NCBI GenBank assembly: GCA_021813805.1
Contig: JAKAJL010000029.1
Location: 1 to 47,510, forward strand
Reading direction: 5' to 3'
DNA length: 47,510 nucleotides
From: Pseudomonadota bacterium
GTDB lineage: Bacteria; Pseudomonadota; Alphaproteobacteria; Rhizobiales; Beijerinckiaceae
Position numbers and translations under genes: made by a program. This document shows, piece after piece, positions 7,751 through 17,005 of this stretch; within the stretch, counting starts at the first letter, position 1, and every line of letters begins with the position of its first letter. Below the pieces are notes generated by a model. That model ran no database searches, was not told the DNA's origin, and saw nothing but the letters and a program-made list of their open reading frames with translations.

Positions 7751-8839
7751 TCACTCCTCGCGCCAGACGAACAGCGAGCTGAGGGCGTAGTTCCACACAG
7801 AGCCCATGAGCACGCCGGCGAGCGCCGAAAGCGAGACCTCGGGATAGAGGCGATAGAGCCAGGCGGCGACGCCGACATTGGCGGCCGCGCCGATACTGCA
7901 GACGACATAGAAATACAGCAGGCCGCGCAGCACGGGCCAGAAGCCCCTCAGCTTGGCGTCGCGATAGGTGATCGTGTTGTTGATGTAAAAATTGCTGGTC
8001 ATCGCCACGACCACGGCGATGCTCTGGGCGACGGTAAAGCCTATCGGCAGCAGGGCCAGGGCCAGGTTGACCGTGGCGAGATGCACGGCGACGCCGCTCA
8101 TGCCTACGAGAGCGAAAAAGATGAAGCGCACCGGAATGCGCCCGCCGCTGATCTTGTTCAGCATCAGCCCGAGAAAATCGAGGCCGACCTTGATATCGAA
8201 TTTGGATTCGCCCGCCAGCCGTTCCCGGAACGAATAGCCGATCTCCTCGATCGTCAGATCCTGTTTCGCCGAGGCGACGATATCCGCAAGGATCTTGAAG
8301 CCGGTAGGCGCGAGATCGGGCGCGCAATCCTCGACGATCTGGCGCCTGAGCATGAAAAATCCGCTCATGATGTCGGAAAAGTCGGCGCGCAAGGCGTCCT
8401 TGGCGATACGGATGGCGAGCCGGCTGATGGCGGCGCGGCGCGGCGAAAAGCCGGTTTCCGCCGAGCCGCCTGCGACATGGCGGCTGCCGACGACGAGATC
8501 GGCGCCCTCGCGGATCTTCTGCAGCATTTTCGGCAGGATGCGTTCGTCATGCTGAAGGTCGGCGTCCATCACCGCGACCACCGGCGCGCTGGAGGCGAGC
8601 ATGCCCTCGATGCAGGCGCCGGCGAGGCCGCGCCGATTGACGCGGCGCAGGCAGCGCATGCGCGGGTCCTCGCGGGCCATTTCCTTGGCGAGCGCCGCCG
8701 TGCCGTCGGGGCTGTCGTCGTCCACGACGATCATTTCCCAGGCGACGCCGGACAGCGCGGCGTCCACGCGGCGAAAAAGTTCGCGCAGATTGCCGCTTTC
8801 GTTGAAGGTGGGAATGACCAGGGTGAGTTCGACGGCCAC
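7751..8839 (-). CDS. GT2 glycosyltransferase (polyprenyl-phosphate sugar synthase-like) fused to a GtrA membrane domain
   Basis: The N-terminal part, about residues 1-230, is a dolichol-phosphate-mannose-synthase-like GT2 domain: LTLVIPTFNESGNL, VVDDDSPDGT, and DADLQHDE with the DxD metal site at Asp92 and Asp94. About residues 235-360 form four hydrophobic helices of the GtrA type, which can move polyprenyl-phosphate sugars across the membrane. Loading a sugar onto undecaprenyl phosphate and flipping it is the likely role. I chose the GTG at 8839, ten bases behind AAGGA, because the catalytic domain starts right after it; the frame reaches an ATG at 8995, overlapping the divergent gene. The neighbouring GT39 enzyme could use its lipid-linked product in the periplasm. 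Confidence 0.88.
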   Translation of the reverse strand: MAVELTLVIPTFNESGNLRELFRRVDAALSGVAWEMIVVDDDSPDGTAALAKEMAREDPRMRCLRRVNRRGLAGACIEGMLASSAPVVAVMDADLQHDERILPKMLQKIREGADLVVGSRHVAGGSAETGFSPRRAAISRLAIRIAKDALRADFSDIMSGFFMLRRQIVEDCAPDLAPTGFKILADIVASAKQDLTIEEIGYSFRERLAGESKFDIKVGLDFLGLMLNKISGGRIPVRFIFFALVGMSGVAVHLATVNLALALLPIGFTVAQSIAVVVAMTSNFYINNTITYRDAKLRGFWPVLRGLLYFYVVCSIGAAANVGVAAWLYRLYPEVSLSALAGVLMGSVWNYALSSLFVWREE

Positions 8840-8993
8840 GGACGGAAATTTCCTTTCGAGCGGCAAATCTGTTAGCTGCAAAGCCTTGCCAAGTACAGCT
8901 AGCCTTCTGGCCTTGGTGAACACAGGCGCGTCCTTAAGCGAGAGGCGCGCGAGCCTGGTTAAAAAATCGACGCCGGAAGAATCGATCGCCCGC

Positions 8994-10574
8994 ATGAACC
9001 AAAGCCTGCCGAAAGGGGATGAAGCCGCGCGGCGCGCGCGCTGGACCGCCGAGGGGCGGACTCTTGCGCTGATCGGGGTTGTCCTGGCGCTGCGATTCGC
9101 ATTCGCCGCCGCGACCGGCCTCGGGATTGACGAATCCTATACGGTCGCGACCAGCCGCGTCCTGACGCTCAGCACATTCGACCATCCGCCGCTCGCCTGG
9201 TGGATGTCTCATTTCGCCGCGAAGTTTTTGGGCGAAAGCCCGCTGGCGCTGCGCGCGCCCTTCGTGCTGATTTCCGGCGGCACGAGTTGGCTGATGTTTG
9301 CGCTGACGCGGCGGCTCTTTTCCGCGGAGGCCGGCTTTTACGCGGCCCTGACCCTGGCGCTCTCGCCCGCGCTCGGCGTCGCCGACGCGGTATGGATTCT
9401 GCCCGACGCGCCCTTGCTTCCGGCCATGCTGGCCTGCGCCATTTTTCTCGCGCGGGTTTTTTTCGCGGACGACCGGCGAAAGGCGCCGCGCGACTGGCTG
9501 CTGGCCGGGTTCTTCGCCGGGCTCGCCATGCTGTCAAAATATCATGGCGTCCTGCTGTTCGCCGGAGCCGGGCTGTTCGTGCTGCTCAGCCCTCGCCAGA
9601 GGTTCTGGCTGGCGACGCCCTGGCCGTGGCTCGCGGGCCTCGTCGCTCTGATCGTTTTTTCGCCGGTTCTGATCTGGAACGCCCAGCATCACTGGGTCTC
9701 TTTCGTGTTCCAAGGCGGGCGTTCGGGGGCGCCGCATCTCCGGCTCCTCGCGCCGTTCGCCCTGATCGGTCTGCAATCGCTTTTTCTCGCGCCATGGATT
9801 TTCTTTCCGCTGGCGGCTCTGTTCCTGCGAACGCTTTGGCGCGGGCCGTCGCGGGAGCGCGACTTTTTCCTCGCCTGCCTCGGCGCCTTTCCCATCGTGC
9901 TGTTCACACTGGTCGCGCTGTGGTCCAGCCACCGCGTCCTGCCGCATTGGGCGGCGCCAGGCTATCTGATGATCTTTCCGCTGCTCGGGCGGGAGATCGC
10001 AGCGCTTATACAGACCGGGGCCCAGTGGCCAGGCAAGGCGCTGGCCGCCGCCAGCGCTTTCACTCTGCTTTTGGCCGGCGCGGTCGTCGCCCTGCCGCAT
10101 CTGCCTCTGAAATCGCTCGCCGGAAAGCGCGATCCCCTGATCGAAGCGCTGCGCTGGGACGATTTTTCGCGCGCGCTCGAAAAAAACGAATGGCGCAAGG
10201 CGGGCATGTTCATCGCGGCGACGCGCTGGTTCGAAGCCGGCAAGCTCGATGTCGCCTTGCGGGGCGGCCTCCCGGTGCTCTGCCTGTCCGACGACCCGCG
10301 CGGCTTCGGACTCATCCGCGATCCAAAAGATTTCGTCGGCCGCGACGCGCTGATCGTCGGGCAGAATCTGTCGCCGGCTGAAGCCCGGGCGCGATTTGGA
10401 AAATATTTCGATTCGATCGAGCCGCTCGCGCCGGTGGACATCATGGCCGGGGCCGAGCCGGCGATCGTGCTCGACGTTTTCCGCGCGACCCGGTTCCACG
10501 ATCCGGCGCCGGAATTTTCGCTCCAGCCTCCGTCTCTTGCAAAAACGTCGTCCCGGCCCCAGTTCAGGAACTGA
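8994..10574 (+). CDS. GT39/ArnT-like integral membrane glycosyltransferase
   Basis: A 526-residue, many-helix membrane protein of the PMT_2/ArnT type, which transfers sugars from polyprenyl phosphate to lipids or proteins on the periplasmic face. GIDESYT (Asp46-Glu47) is the acidic catalytic motif of the first loop, followed by FDHPPLAWWM. About ten further hydrophobic stretches follow up to residue 370; the last 130 residues are soluble. Divergent transcription from the GT2-GtrA gene suggests donor synthesis and transfer in one pathway, for example lipid A or polysaccharide decoration. The acceptor cannot be told. It ends 52 bases before selO. Confidence 0.85.
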   Translation: MNQSLPKGDEAARRARWTAEGRTLALIGVVLALRFAFAAATGLGIDESYTVATSRVLTLSTFDHPPLAWWMSHFAAKFLGESPLALRAPFVLISGGTSWLMFALTRRLFSAEAGFYAALTLALSPALGVADAVWILPDAPLLPAMLACAIFLARVFFADDRRKAPRDWLLAGFFAGLAMLSKYHGVLLFAGAGLFVLLSPRQRFWLATPWPWLAGLVALIVFSPVLIWNAQHHWVSFVFQGGRSGAPHLRLLAPFALIGLQSLFLAPWIFFPLAALFLRTLWRGPSRERDFFLACLGAFPIVLFTLVALWSSHRVLPHWAAPGYLMIFPLLGREIAALIQTGAQWPGKALAAASAFTLLLAGAVVALPHLPLKSLAGKRDPLIEALRWDDFSRALEKNEWRKAGMFIAATRWFEAGKLDVALRGGLPVLCLSDDPRGFGLIRDPKDFVGRDALIVGQNLSPAEARARFGKYFDSIEPLAPVDIMAGAEPAIVLDVFRATRFHDPAPEFSLQPPSLAKTSSRPQFRN

Positions 10575-10626
10575 CGATTCTCCGCGCCCGCCCAAAGCGG
10601 GGCGGGACGCCGCGTCCGGAGGCAGA

Positions 10627-12138
10627 ATGACCGCGAGCACGCATTTCCTGCGCGAAACCTCTTATCGGGCCCTGCCGCCCGAATTTTTCGCGGCGGCGCC
10701 CGTTTCGCCGCCGCCGGCGCCGCAATGGGTGGTGTTCAACGGCGCGCTGGCGGCCGAACTCGGCCTGCCCGAAGGCGCGGCGACGCCGGAACTGCTGGAA
10801 TGGCTGTCCGGCGGCGCGCCGCCCCAGGGACGCGAGAACATCGCGCTGGCTTATGCCGGCCACCAGTTCGGGCAGTGGAATCCCGCAATGGGCGACGGCC
10901 GGGCCGCGATCGCCGGCGAAATCGCCGCGCCCGACGGCGCGGTCTATGACGTCCATCTCAAGGGCTCCGGCCCGACCAAATTCGCCCGCCGCGGCGACGG
11001 TCGCGCCACTTTGTCGTCCATGCTGCGCGAATATATCGTCAGCGAGGCCATGGCGGGTTTGAGGATTCCGACCACCCGCGCGCTGGCCGTGGTCGCCACC
11101 GGGGCGCCCGTCTATCGCGAGACGCCTCAGCCCGGCGCCGTGCTGACAAGGATCGCGCGCAGCCATGTGCGGGTCGGCACGTTCCAATATGCCGCCAACG
11201 AGGACGCCCGCCGCGACCAGGGCCCGCTGCTCACCAAAGCGCTCGCCGATCATTGCATCGCGCGGCTCTATCCCGAATTTTCCGGCCAGCCCGACCGCTA
11301 TCTCCGCCTTTATGCGGAAGTCGTGGCGCGGCAGGCGCGGCTGGTCGCGCAATGGATGGCCGTCGGCTTCATCCATGGGGTGATGAACACCGACAATATG
11401 TCGGTGTCCGGCGAGACCATCGATTTCGGCCCCTGCGCCTTCATGGACTCGTTCAACCGCCGGCAGGTCTATTCCTCGATCGACAACGACGGACGCTACG
11501 CCTTCAATCGCCAGGCGCCGATCGCCGCGTGGAATCTGGCTCGCCTCGCGGAATGCCTACTGCCCCTTTTCGACGCCGACGCGGATGTGGCGTTGATCCG
11601 CGCGGAAGAAATGCTGGAGTCGTTCCGACCGGCCTATGGCGCGGCTCTAGCCGAAGGGCTGGAGCGCAAGCTCGGCCTAAAATCCGGCGATCCCGCCAAC
11701 GAGGCCTTCATAGCCGGCCTGTGGCGGCTGCTGGACGGCTCGAACGCCGATTTCACCTTGTTCTTCCGCCGCCTGACCCGGGTCGCCGGCGGCGCCGGGG
11801 ACGCGGACTTTCTGGATCTTTTCGCGCAGGCCGACGCCATGACGCGGGAGGATGCGGCCCGGTTCCTAAGCGACTGGCGCGGCCTGACGGCGGGCGAGGA
11901 TTTTTCCGCGCGCCTCGAATTGATGCGGGCGGCCAATCCGATCGTCATTCCCCGCAATCACCGCGTCGAACAGGCGCTCGCCGCCGCCAACCAGGGCGAT
12001 CTCCAGCCCATGCAGCGCCTGTGCGCGGCGGTGAAAAACCCCTTCCGAGAGCCTGCGGCGCCGGAAAATCCAGAGGACGACCTCGAGGCGCCGCCGCGCC
12101 CCGAGGAGATTGTTCAGGCGACCTTTTGCGGCACCTAA
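10627..12138 (+). CDS. selO: Protein adenylyltransferase SelO (YdiU family)
   Basis: Pseudokinase-fold enzyme that transfers AMP from ATP to Ser, Thr or Tyr of target proteins; in other bacteria it acts in the oxidative stress response. The 503 residues fit the family. YAGHQFGQWNPAMGDGRA, the ATP-site HLKGSGPTKFARRGDGRA, and HGVMNTDNMSVSGETIDFGPCAFMD (the DFG-like metal site) are diagnostic. The C-terminus ends in FCGT, keeping the Cys that replaces selenocysteine in bacterial members. The ATG at 10627 follows GGAGGCAGA. It converges on the PPK2 gene, with 30 bases between stop codons. Confidence 0.95.
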   Translation: MTASTHFLRETSYRALPPEFFAAAPVSPPPAPQWVVFNGALAAELGLPEGAATPELLEWLSGGAPPQGRENIALAYAGHQFGQWNPAMGDGRAAIAGEIAAPDGAVYDVHLKGSGPTKFARRGDGRATLSSMLREYIVSEAMAGLRIPTTRALAVVATGAPVYRETPQPGAVLTRIARSHVRVGTFQYAANEDARRDQGPLLTKALADHCIARLYPEFSGQPDRYLRLYAEVVARQARLVAQWMAVGFIHGVMNTDNMSVSGETIDFGPCAFMDSFNRRQVYSSIDNDGRYAFNRQAPIAAWNLARLAECLLPLFDADADVALIRAEEMLESFRPAYGAALAEGLERKLGLKSGDPANEAFIAGLWRLLDGSNADFTLFFRRLTRVAGGAGDADFLDLFAQADAMTREDAARFLSDWRGLTAGEDFSARLELMRAANPIVIPRNHRVEQALAAANQGDLQPMQRLCAAVKNPFREPAAPENPEDDLEAPPRPEEIVQATFCGT

Positions 12139-12168
12139 GCCGCGAGAGTGCGACAGGTTGCGAAAAGC

Positions 12169-13197
12169 CTATCCCCGTTTCAACTCCGGATGGATCGTCT
12201 TCTCGATGATGTTCATGTCGCGGCCGATGACATGCTCGGTCGAGCCGACGATCAGCGGGTCCGGCGGCCTCACGATGGAGAGGTCCTTGTTGGGATAGGG
12301 CAGGGACCACAGAAAGTGGCTCATGCAGTTCAGCCGCGCACGCTTTTTGTCGTCGGCCTTGATGATGGTCCAGGGCGCGTCGGCGGTGTCGGTATAGAAG
12401 AACATCGCCTCCTTGGCCTCGGTATATTCATCCCACTTTTCAAGCGAGGCCAGGTCGATCGGCGACAGCTTCCATTGCTTGAGCGGATCGATCTTGCGCG
12501 CCTCGAAACGGCGGCGCTGCTCCTCGCGCGACACCGAGAACCAATATTTGAACAGGCGGATGCCCGCGCGCGCCAGCATGCGTTCGACTTCGGGGCACTG
12601 GCGCATGAATTCGAGATATTCATTGGGCGTGCAGAAGCCCATCACCCGCTCGACGCCGGCGCGATTGTACCAGGAGCGGTCGAACAGGCAGAGTTCGCCG
12701 GCCGAAGGCAATTGCGAAATATAGCGCTGGAAGAACCATTGCGTGCGTTCGCGCTCGGTCGGCTTCTGTAGCGCCACCACGCGGGCGGTGCGCGGGTTCA
12801 TGTGCTCCATGTAGCGCTTGATCGTGCCGCCCTTGCCGGCCGCGTCGCGGCCCTCGAACAGCATGACGATCTTTTCGCCGCTCTGCTCGACCCAGCGCTG
12901 CGCCTTGAGCAGTTCCTGCTGCAATTTCAGCATGTTCGCTTCGTAAGGCCGGGTGCGCATGCGCGCGGCGTAAGGATACTCGCCGGTCTCGAACACGCGG
13001 CGGATCGCGGCGGGATCATGCCGCATCTGGGCGATATGATGCTGGGGCGAATCGTCTGGCGCGGGCTGTGCGACCGCCGTCCCCTCGCCATTGGTCGCGC
13101 GCTTCGGCGCGGCTTTAGGCTTTTCCTCGCGCGGCGGCGAAGAATTGCTGTCGTGAGAGGCGCCGTTCTTCCTGGCTGGTTCAACGAGTTGAGACAA
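12169..13197 (-). CDS. ppk2: Polyphosphate kinase 2 (PPK2) family protein
   Basis: Uses polyphosphate to phosphorylate nucleotides, usually NDP to NTP. The kinase core begins near residue 75. The Walker A motif GRDAAGKGG lies at about 116-124 and the Walker B-like FDRSWYNRAGVE near 172. WFFQRYISQLP, FKYWFSVSREEQRRRF and KQWKLSPIDLASLEKWDEY are typical of the single-domain class that acts mainly on nucleoside diphosphates. I chose a TTG start at 13197 because a perfect GGAGG lies eight bases upstream; an in-frame ATG at 13266 has no comparable site. The first 55 residues are Lys-, Ala- and Pro-rich and probably disordered. The nucleotide preference is not decided by the sequence alone. Confidence 0.92.
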   Translation of the reverse strand: MSQLVEPARKNGASHDSNSSPPREEKPKAAPKRATNGEGTAVAQPAPDDSPQHHIAQMRHDPAAIRRVFETGEYPYAARMRTRPYEANMLKLQQELLKAQRWVEQSGEKIVMLFEGRDAAGKGGTIKRYMEHMNPRTARVVALQKPTERERTQWFFQRYISQLPSAGELCLFDRSWYNRAGVERVMGFCTPNEYLEFMRQCPEVERMLARAGIRLFKYWFSVSREEQRRRFEARKIDPLKQWKLSPIDLASLEKWDEYTEAKEAMFFYTDTADAPWTIIKADDKKRARLNCMSHFLWSLPYPNKDLSIVRPPDPLIVGSTEHVIGRDMNIIEKTIHPELKRG

Positions 13198-13330
13198 TCG
13201 CGAGTCCTCCCCCGGGACCGTAAAAATCACCCCCCGCTCGCCGAAGCGAGCCGGCAATGACGCCAAGCTAACGGATTAAGTCGTCCCGCGCCATGATCCG
13301 GCGCAAGGCGCCGGGTCGCCCGGCGCGGGA

Positions 13331-14932
13331 TCAGGCGCCCGCCTTAAGTAATTTATATTGGATCGCGTCGAGCAACGCCTGGAAGGAGGCGTCGATGAGA
13401 TTGGCCGAGACGCCCACCGTGGTCCAGGTTTCCCCGCCGTCGCCGCGCGCTTTGTCGCCGAACTCGATCAATACGCGGGTCACGGCGTCGGCGCCGCCCT
13501 GGAAGACGCGCACTTTGAAGTCGAGCAGTTCGATGCCGTCGATGATCGACTGATATTTCCCGAGGTCCTTGCACAGGGCGCCGTAAAGCGCATCGACCGG
13601 ACCGCTGCCCTCGGCGGCCGAGATCAGGGTCTGGCCGTCGATGGTGACCCGCACCGTCGCCTCCGAAAAGGTCTCCAGCTCGCCTTGGGCGTTGTGCCGG
13701 CGCTCGACATCGACGCGGAAGCGATCGACCTCGAAAAAGTCGGGCACATGACCGAGCACCCGGCGCGCAAGAAGTTCGAAACTGGCGTCGGCGCCTTCAT
13801 AGGCGTAGCCTTGCGCTTCCTTGTCCTTGACGGCGTTCAGCAGCCGGGCGACGCGAACGTCGTCCTTGGCCACCGGCACGCCTAGCCGCTCCAGTTCGGC
13901 GAGGATGTTCGACTTGCCGGCCTGGTCCGAGACCAGAACCCGGCGCGCGTTGCCGACGCTTTCGGGCGGCACATGCTCATAGGTGCGCGGGTCCTTCATC
14001 ACGGCCGAGGCGTGGATGCCCGCCTTGGTGGCGAAGGCCGAGGCCCCGACATAGGGCGCGTGGCGGTTGGGCGCGCGGTTGAGGATTTCGTCGAGCGCGT
14101 GGCTGATCTTGGTCAGGCCGCGCAGGCTTTCCGCGCTCACGCCGATCTCGAATTTCTCCGAGAAGTCGGGCTTCAACATGAGAGTCGGGATGATCGAACA
14201 CAGATTGGCGTTGCCGCAGCGCTCGCCGAGCCCGTTGAGCGTGCCGTGAATCTGCCGCGCCCCGGCGCGTACGGCGGCCAGCGAATTGGCCACCGCCTGA
14301 TCGGTGTCGTTATGGGCGTGGATGGCGAGATGGTCGCCGGGCACATGGACCGAGACGGCGCGCACGATTTGCTCGACCTCGTGCGGCATCGTCCCGCCAT
14401 TGGTGTCGCACAGGGCGATCCAGCGCGCTCCGGCCTCATAGCCGGCGCGGGCGCAGGCGAGGGCGTAATCGGGATTGTCCTTGTAGCCGTCGAAGAAATG
14501 CTCGCAGTCGAGGATGACCTCGCGCCCCGCTGCGACCGCGACCTTGACGCTGTCGGTCACGCCGGCGAGATTTTCCTCCAGAGTGCTGCCCAGCGCCACC
14601 CGCACCTGAAAATCCCAAGCTTTGGCGACGAAGACGATGGCGTCGGCGGCGCTGTCGAGCAGAGCCGCGATGCCCGGATCGTTGGCGGCCGAGCGCCCCG
14701 GGCGCCGAGTCATGCCGAAGGCGGCGAAACGCGCCTTCTTCGTCGGCTTTCTGGCGAAGAACTCGGTGTCGAGCGGATTGGCGCCGGGATAGCCGCCTTC
14801 GATATAATCGACGCCGAGCGCGTCGAGCAGCGCGGCGATCTGCTTCTTGTCGTCGAGCGAAAAATCGACGCCGGTGGTCTGGGCGCCGTCGCGAAGGGTG
14901 GTGTCGAAAAGCGTGACTCGTTCACGGCTCAT
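13331..14932 (-). CDS. cimA: Citramalate synthase (LeuA2/TIGR00977 type)
   Basis: Condenses pyruvate and acetyl-CoA to (R)-citramalate, opening a threonine-independent route to 2-oxobutyrate and isoleucine. The 533 residues start with VTLFDTTLRDGAQTTGVDFS, the catalytic HMGL-like motif; HAHNDTDQAVANSLAAV and HGTLNGLGERCGNANL give the metal and substrate site. The last 130 residues form the LeuA-type regulatory domain expected to bind isoleucine. Length and the GAQTTGVDFS form favour citramalate synthase over isopropylmalate synthase or homocitrate synthase. The start overlaps the GNAT stop codon by four bases (ATGA), so translation is probably coupled. Its 2-oxobutyrate product would feed the acetolactate synthase encoded at the start of the window. 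Confidence 0.93.
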   Translation of the reverse strand: MSRERVTLFDTTLRDGAQTTGVDFSLDDKKQIAALLDALGVDYIEGGYPGANPLDTEFFARKPTKKARFAAFGMTRRPGRSAANDPGIAALLDSAADAIVFVAKAWDFQVRVALGSTLEENLAGVTDSVKVAVAAGREVILDCEHFFDGYKDNPDYALACARAGYEAGARWIALCDTNGGTMPHEVEQIVRAVSVHVPGDHLAIHAHNDTDQAVANSLAAVRAGARQIHGTLNGLGERCGNANLCSIIPTLMLKPDFSEKFEIGVSAESLRGLTKISHALDEILNRAPNRHAPYVGASAFATKAGIHASAVMKDPRTYEHVPPESVGNARRVLVSDQAGKSNILAELERLGVPVAKDDVRVARLLNAVKDKEAQGYAYEGADASFELLARRVLGHVPDFFEVDRFRVDVERRHNAQGELETFSEATVRVTIDGQTLISAAEGSGPVDALYGALCKDLGKYQSIIDGIELLDFKVRVFQGGADAVTRVLIEFGDKARGDGGETWTTVGVSANLIDASFQALLDAIQYKLLKAGA

Positions 14933-15423
14933 GGCGTCTTCTCGCTGGCGGAGAGTTTCTTGATCATGGTGGTGTTGCCCAGAACCTCGTCACCCAGGAA
15001 AACCATGTTGCGCTTCTGCGCCGCATAATTCCGCGCGGCGAAAAAAGCTTGTGCGCAATCCGCAACTTCAGCGGTGAGCGCCCGCGCCTTGCGCGAGGCG
15101 GCGAGCCTTTCCATCGCCTCGCACAGGCCGGTCCCGACGCCGCGCCGGGCGAAGGCCGGGTGGACATAGAGCATGTCGAGACAATCGGCCCCCTTGAGGC
15201 TGGCGAAGCCCGCGATCTCGCCGCCGACGAGCGCGACAATGGTCAGTTCGCTCGCGAGCATTTGCGCGAAAGCCGCCTCGTCGTCGGCGAGCGCCGCCCA
15301 GGCCTCGACTTGCGCCTCGCTGTAATCCTCCCGCGCCAGCTCTTCGACGCTGGCGCGGAACAACTCGGCAAGCGTTGGCGCGTCGGCGGGCAGGGCGGGG
15401 CGCAAAGCGATCTTTTCGGCCAT
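14929..15423 (-). CDS. GNAT family N-acetyltransferase
   Basis: A 164-residue acetyl-CoA-dependent acyltransferase of the GNAT fold. ALRPALPADAPTLAELF is the usual first strand and helix, and DMLYVHPAFARRGVGTGLCEAM is motif A, with an RRGVGT pyrophosphate loop. The substrate is unknown. The ATG at 15423 shares its first base with the stop of the 47-residue protein upstream, and its own stop overlaps the cimA start, so it sits in a tightly coupled chain with cysS and cimA. The longer open frame upstream of 15423 runs antiparallel over cysS and is not used. Confidence 0.87.
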   Translation of the reverse strand: MAEKIALRPALPADAPTLAELFRASVEELAREDYSEAQVEAWAALADDEAAFAQMLASELTIVALVGGEIAGFASLKGADCLDMLYVHPAFARRGVGTGLCEAMERLAASRKARALTAEVADCAQAFFAARNYAAQKRNMVFLGDEVLGNTTMIKKLSASEKTP

Positions 15424-15566
15424 CACAGCAGCCCATACCAATGAAGCGCGAAGCCGGCGACCAGCGCCAGCACCAGGATCTTGGCGGCGATGTAATAGAG
15501 CCAGTGATGCGGGAAAGGCAGCGAGGCGCGCCAGTCCTTTTCCTTGTCGTCGGAGGGGTGGGTCAT
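15423..15566 (-). CDS. Small single-pass membrane protein, 47 residues
   Basis: A small ORF lying exactly between cysS and the GNAT gene: its ATG at 15566 overlaps the cysS stop (ATGA), and its stop shares one base with the GNAT start. It reads [20 protein letters not shown], then a hydrophobic helix of about 20 residues ([20 protein letters not shown]), then four residues. The charged head and single helix suggest an inner-membrane microprotein; topology is not resolved. The upstream GGAGGCGGCGGG is a good ribosome site. I do not recognise a named family. The double overlap is the main reason to accept it as a gene. Confidence 0.72.
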   Translation of the reverse strand: MTHPSDDKEKDWRASLPFPHHWLYYIAAKILVLALVAGFALHWYGLL

Positions 15567-17005
15567 CCCGCCGCCTCCCATTCGGTGGTCGGTTCGCCTG
15601 TCGCCTTGTCCTTGCCGTCCTTGAGCTTGACGCCCATGCCGGCGAGCAGGTCGCGCAGGCGGTCGGATTCGGCGAAATTCTTCGCCTTGCGCGCGGCGAG
15701 GCGTTCGGCCACAAGTTTTTCCACTTCCGCCGCCTCGACCTTCAGCTCGGGCGATTTATGCGCCCAAGCGGCGGGATCGCCCTCGAGCAGGCCGAGCAGC
15801 CCGGCGGCGCGGGCGAGCTTTTCTGCTTCGGCTTTCGCGGTCTGACTGTCCTCTTCGCGCGGCTCGGCTTTTCCCGCCATGGCGTGCAGGTCGGCCATGG
15901 CGCGCGGGATGTTGAGATCGTCGCACAAGGCCTCGACGAAAGCCGCGCGAAGGGGCGCCTCGCGCGCGCTGTCCGCCGTCACGCCATGGGCGCGCAATAT
16001 GCCGTACCACCGCGAAAGCGTCTTTTCCGCCTCGTCGAGCGCTTTCACGGTCCAGTCGATCGGCTGACGATAATGCGCGCGCAGCATGGCGAGGCGCAGT
16101 ACCTCGCCGCGCCAAGCCTTGCCGCCGAATTTGTCCGAATGCAGCAAGTCGTGGATGGTGATGAAATTGCCGAGGCTCTTCGACATTTTCTCGCCTTCCA
16201 CCTGCAGAAAGCCGTTGTGCATCCAGACCTTGGCCATGATATTGTGGCCAAACGCGCAACGCGTCTGGGCGATTTCGTTCTCGTGATGGGGGAAGACGAG
16301 GTCGATGCCGCCGCCGTGGATGTCGAAGACTTCGCCGAGATGCTTGTGCGACATGGCGGAACATTCGATATGCCAGCCAGGGCGCCCGAAACCCCAGGGG
16401 CTGTCCCAGCCGGGCTCGCCCTCTTTCGACGGTTTCCACAGCACGAAATCCATCTCGCCCTTCTTGTAGGGCGCGACCTCGACGCGGGCGCCGGCGATCA
16501 TGTCGTCCAGCGGTCGGCGCGACAGCGCGCCATAATCGGGCATGGAGGGCACGTCGAACAGCACGTGGCCGTCCGCGGCATAGGCGTGGCCGCGGGCGAT
16601 CAGGCGCTCGATGATCGCGATCATTTCGGCGATATGTTCCGTCGCGCGGGGCTGAACGCTGGGCGGCAGACAGCCCAGAGCCGCGACATCCTGCTGGAAG
16701 ACGCGGTTGGTTTCTTCGGTCAATTGGCGGATGGTGATTCCGCGCTCGGCGGCGCGGGCGTTGATCTTGTCGTCGACGTCGGTGATGTTGCGGACATAGG
16801 TGACATGATCCGCGCCATATTTCTCGCGCAGCAGCCGATAAAGCACGTCGAAAACGATCAGAGGCCGGGCGTTGCCGATATGGGCGAAGTCATAGACCGT
16901 CGGCCCGCAGACATAGAGCCGCACGTTGCGCTCGTCGAGCGGCGCGAAGACCTCCCGCTCGCGGGTGAGCGTGTTGTAAAGCTTCAACGGCATAGAGACG
17001 GACAT
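15563..17005 (-). CDS. cysS: Cysteinyl-tRNA synthetase
   Basis: Charges tRNA-Cys with cysteine. The 480 residues match the class Ia enzyme. [17 protein letters not shown] holds the first zinc-ligand Cys and the HIGH-like [14 protein letters not shown] and HHENEIAQ supply further zinc ligands; [12 protein letters not shown] holds the KMSKS loop. A DALR-like helical domain follows and the C-terminus is complete. The ATG at 17005 gives [18 protein letters not shown] (16993) is the alternative. It is the first gene of the run cysS - 47-residue protein - GNAT - cimA, all linked by one- to four-base overlaps. Confidence 0.96.
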   Translation of the reverse strand: MSVSMPLKLYNTLTREREVFAPLDERNVRLYVCGPTVYDFAHIGNARPLIVFDVLYRLLREKYGADHVTYVRNITDVDDKINARAAERGITIRQLTEETNRVFQQDVAALGCLPPSVQPRATEHIAEMIAIIERLIARGHAYAADGHVLFDVPSMPDYGALSRRPLDDMIAGARVEVAPYKKGEMDFVLWKPSKEGEPGWDSPWGFGRPGWHIECSAMSHKHLGEVFDIHGGGIDLVFPHHENEIAQTRCAFGHNIMAKVWMHNGFLQVEGEKMSKSLGNFITIHDLLHSDKFGGKAWRGEVLRLAMLRAHYRQPIDWTVKALDEAEKTLSRWYGILRAHGVTADSAREAPLRAAFVEALCDDLNIPRAMADLHAMAGKAEPREEDSQTAKAEAEKLARAAGLLGLLEGDPAAWAHKSPELKVEAAEVEKLVAERLAARKAKNFAESDRLRDLLAGMGVKLKDGKDKATGEPTTEWEAAG

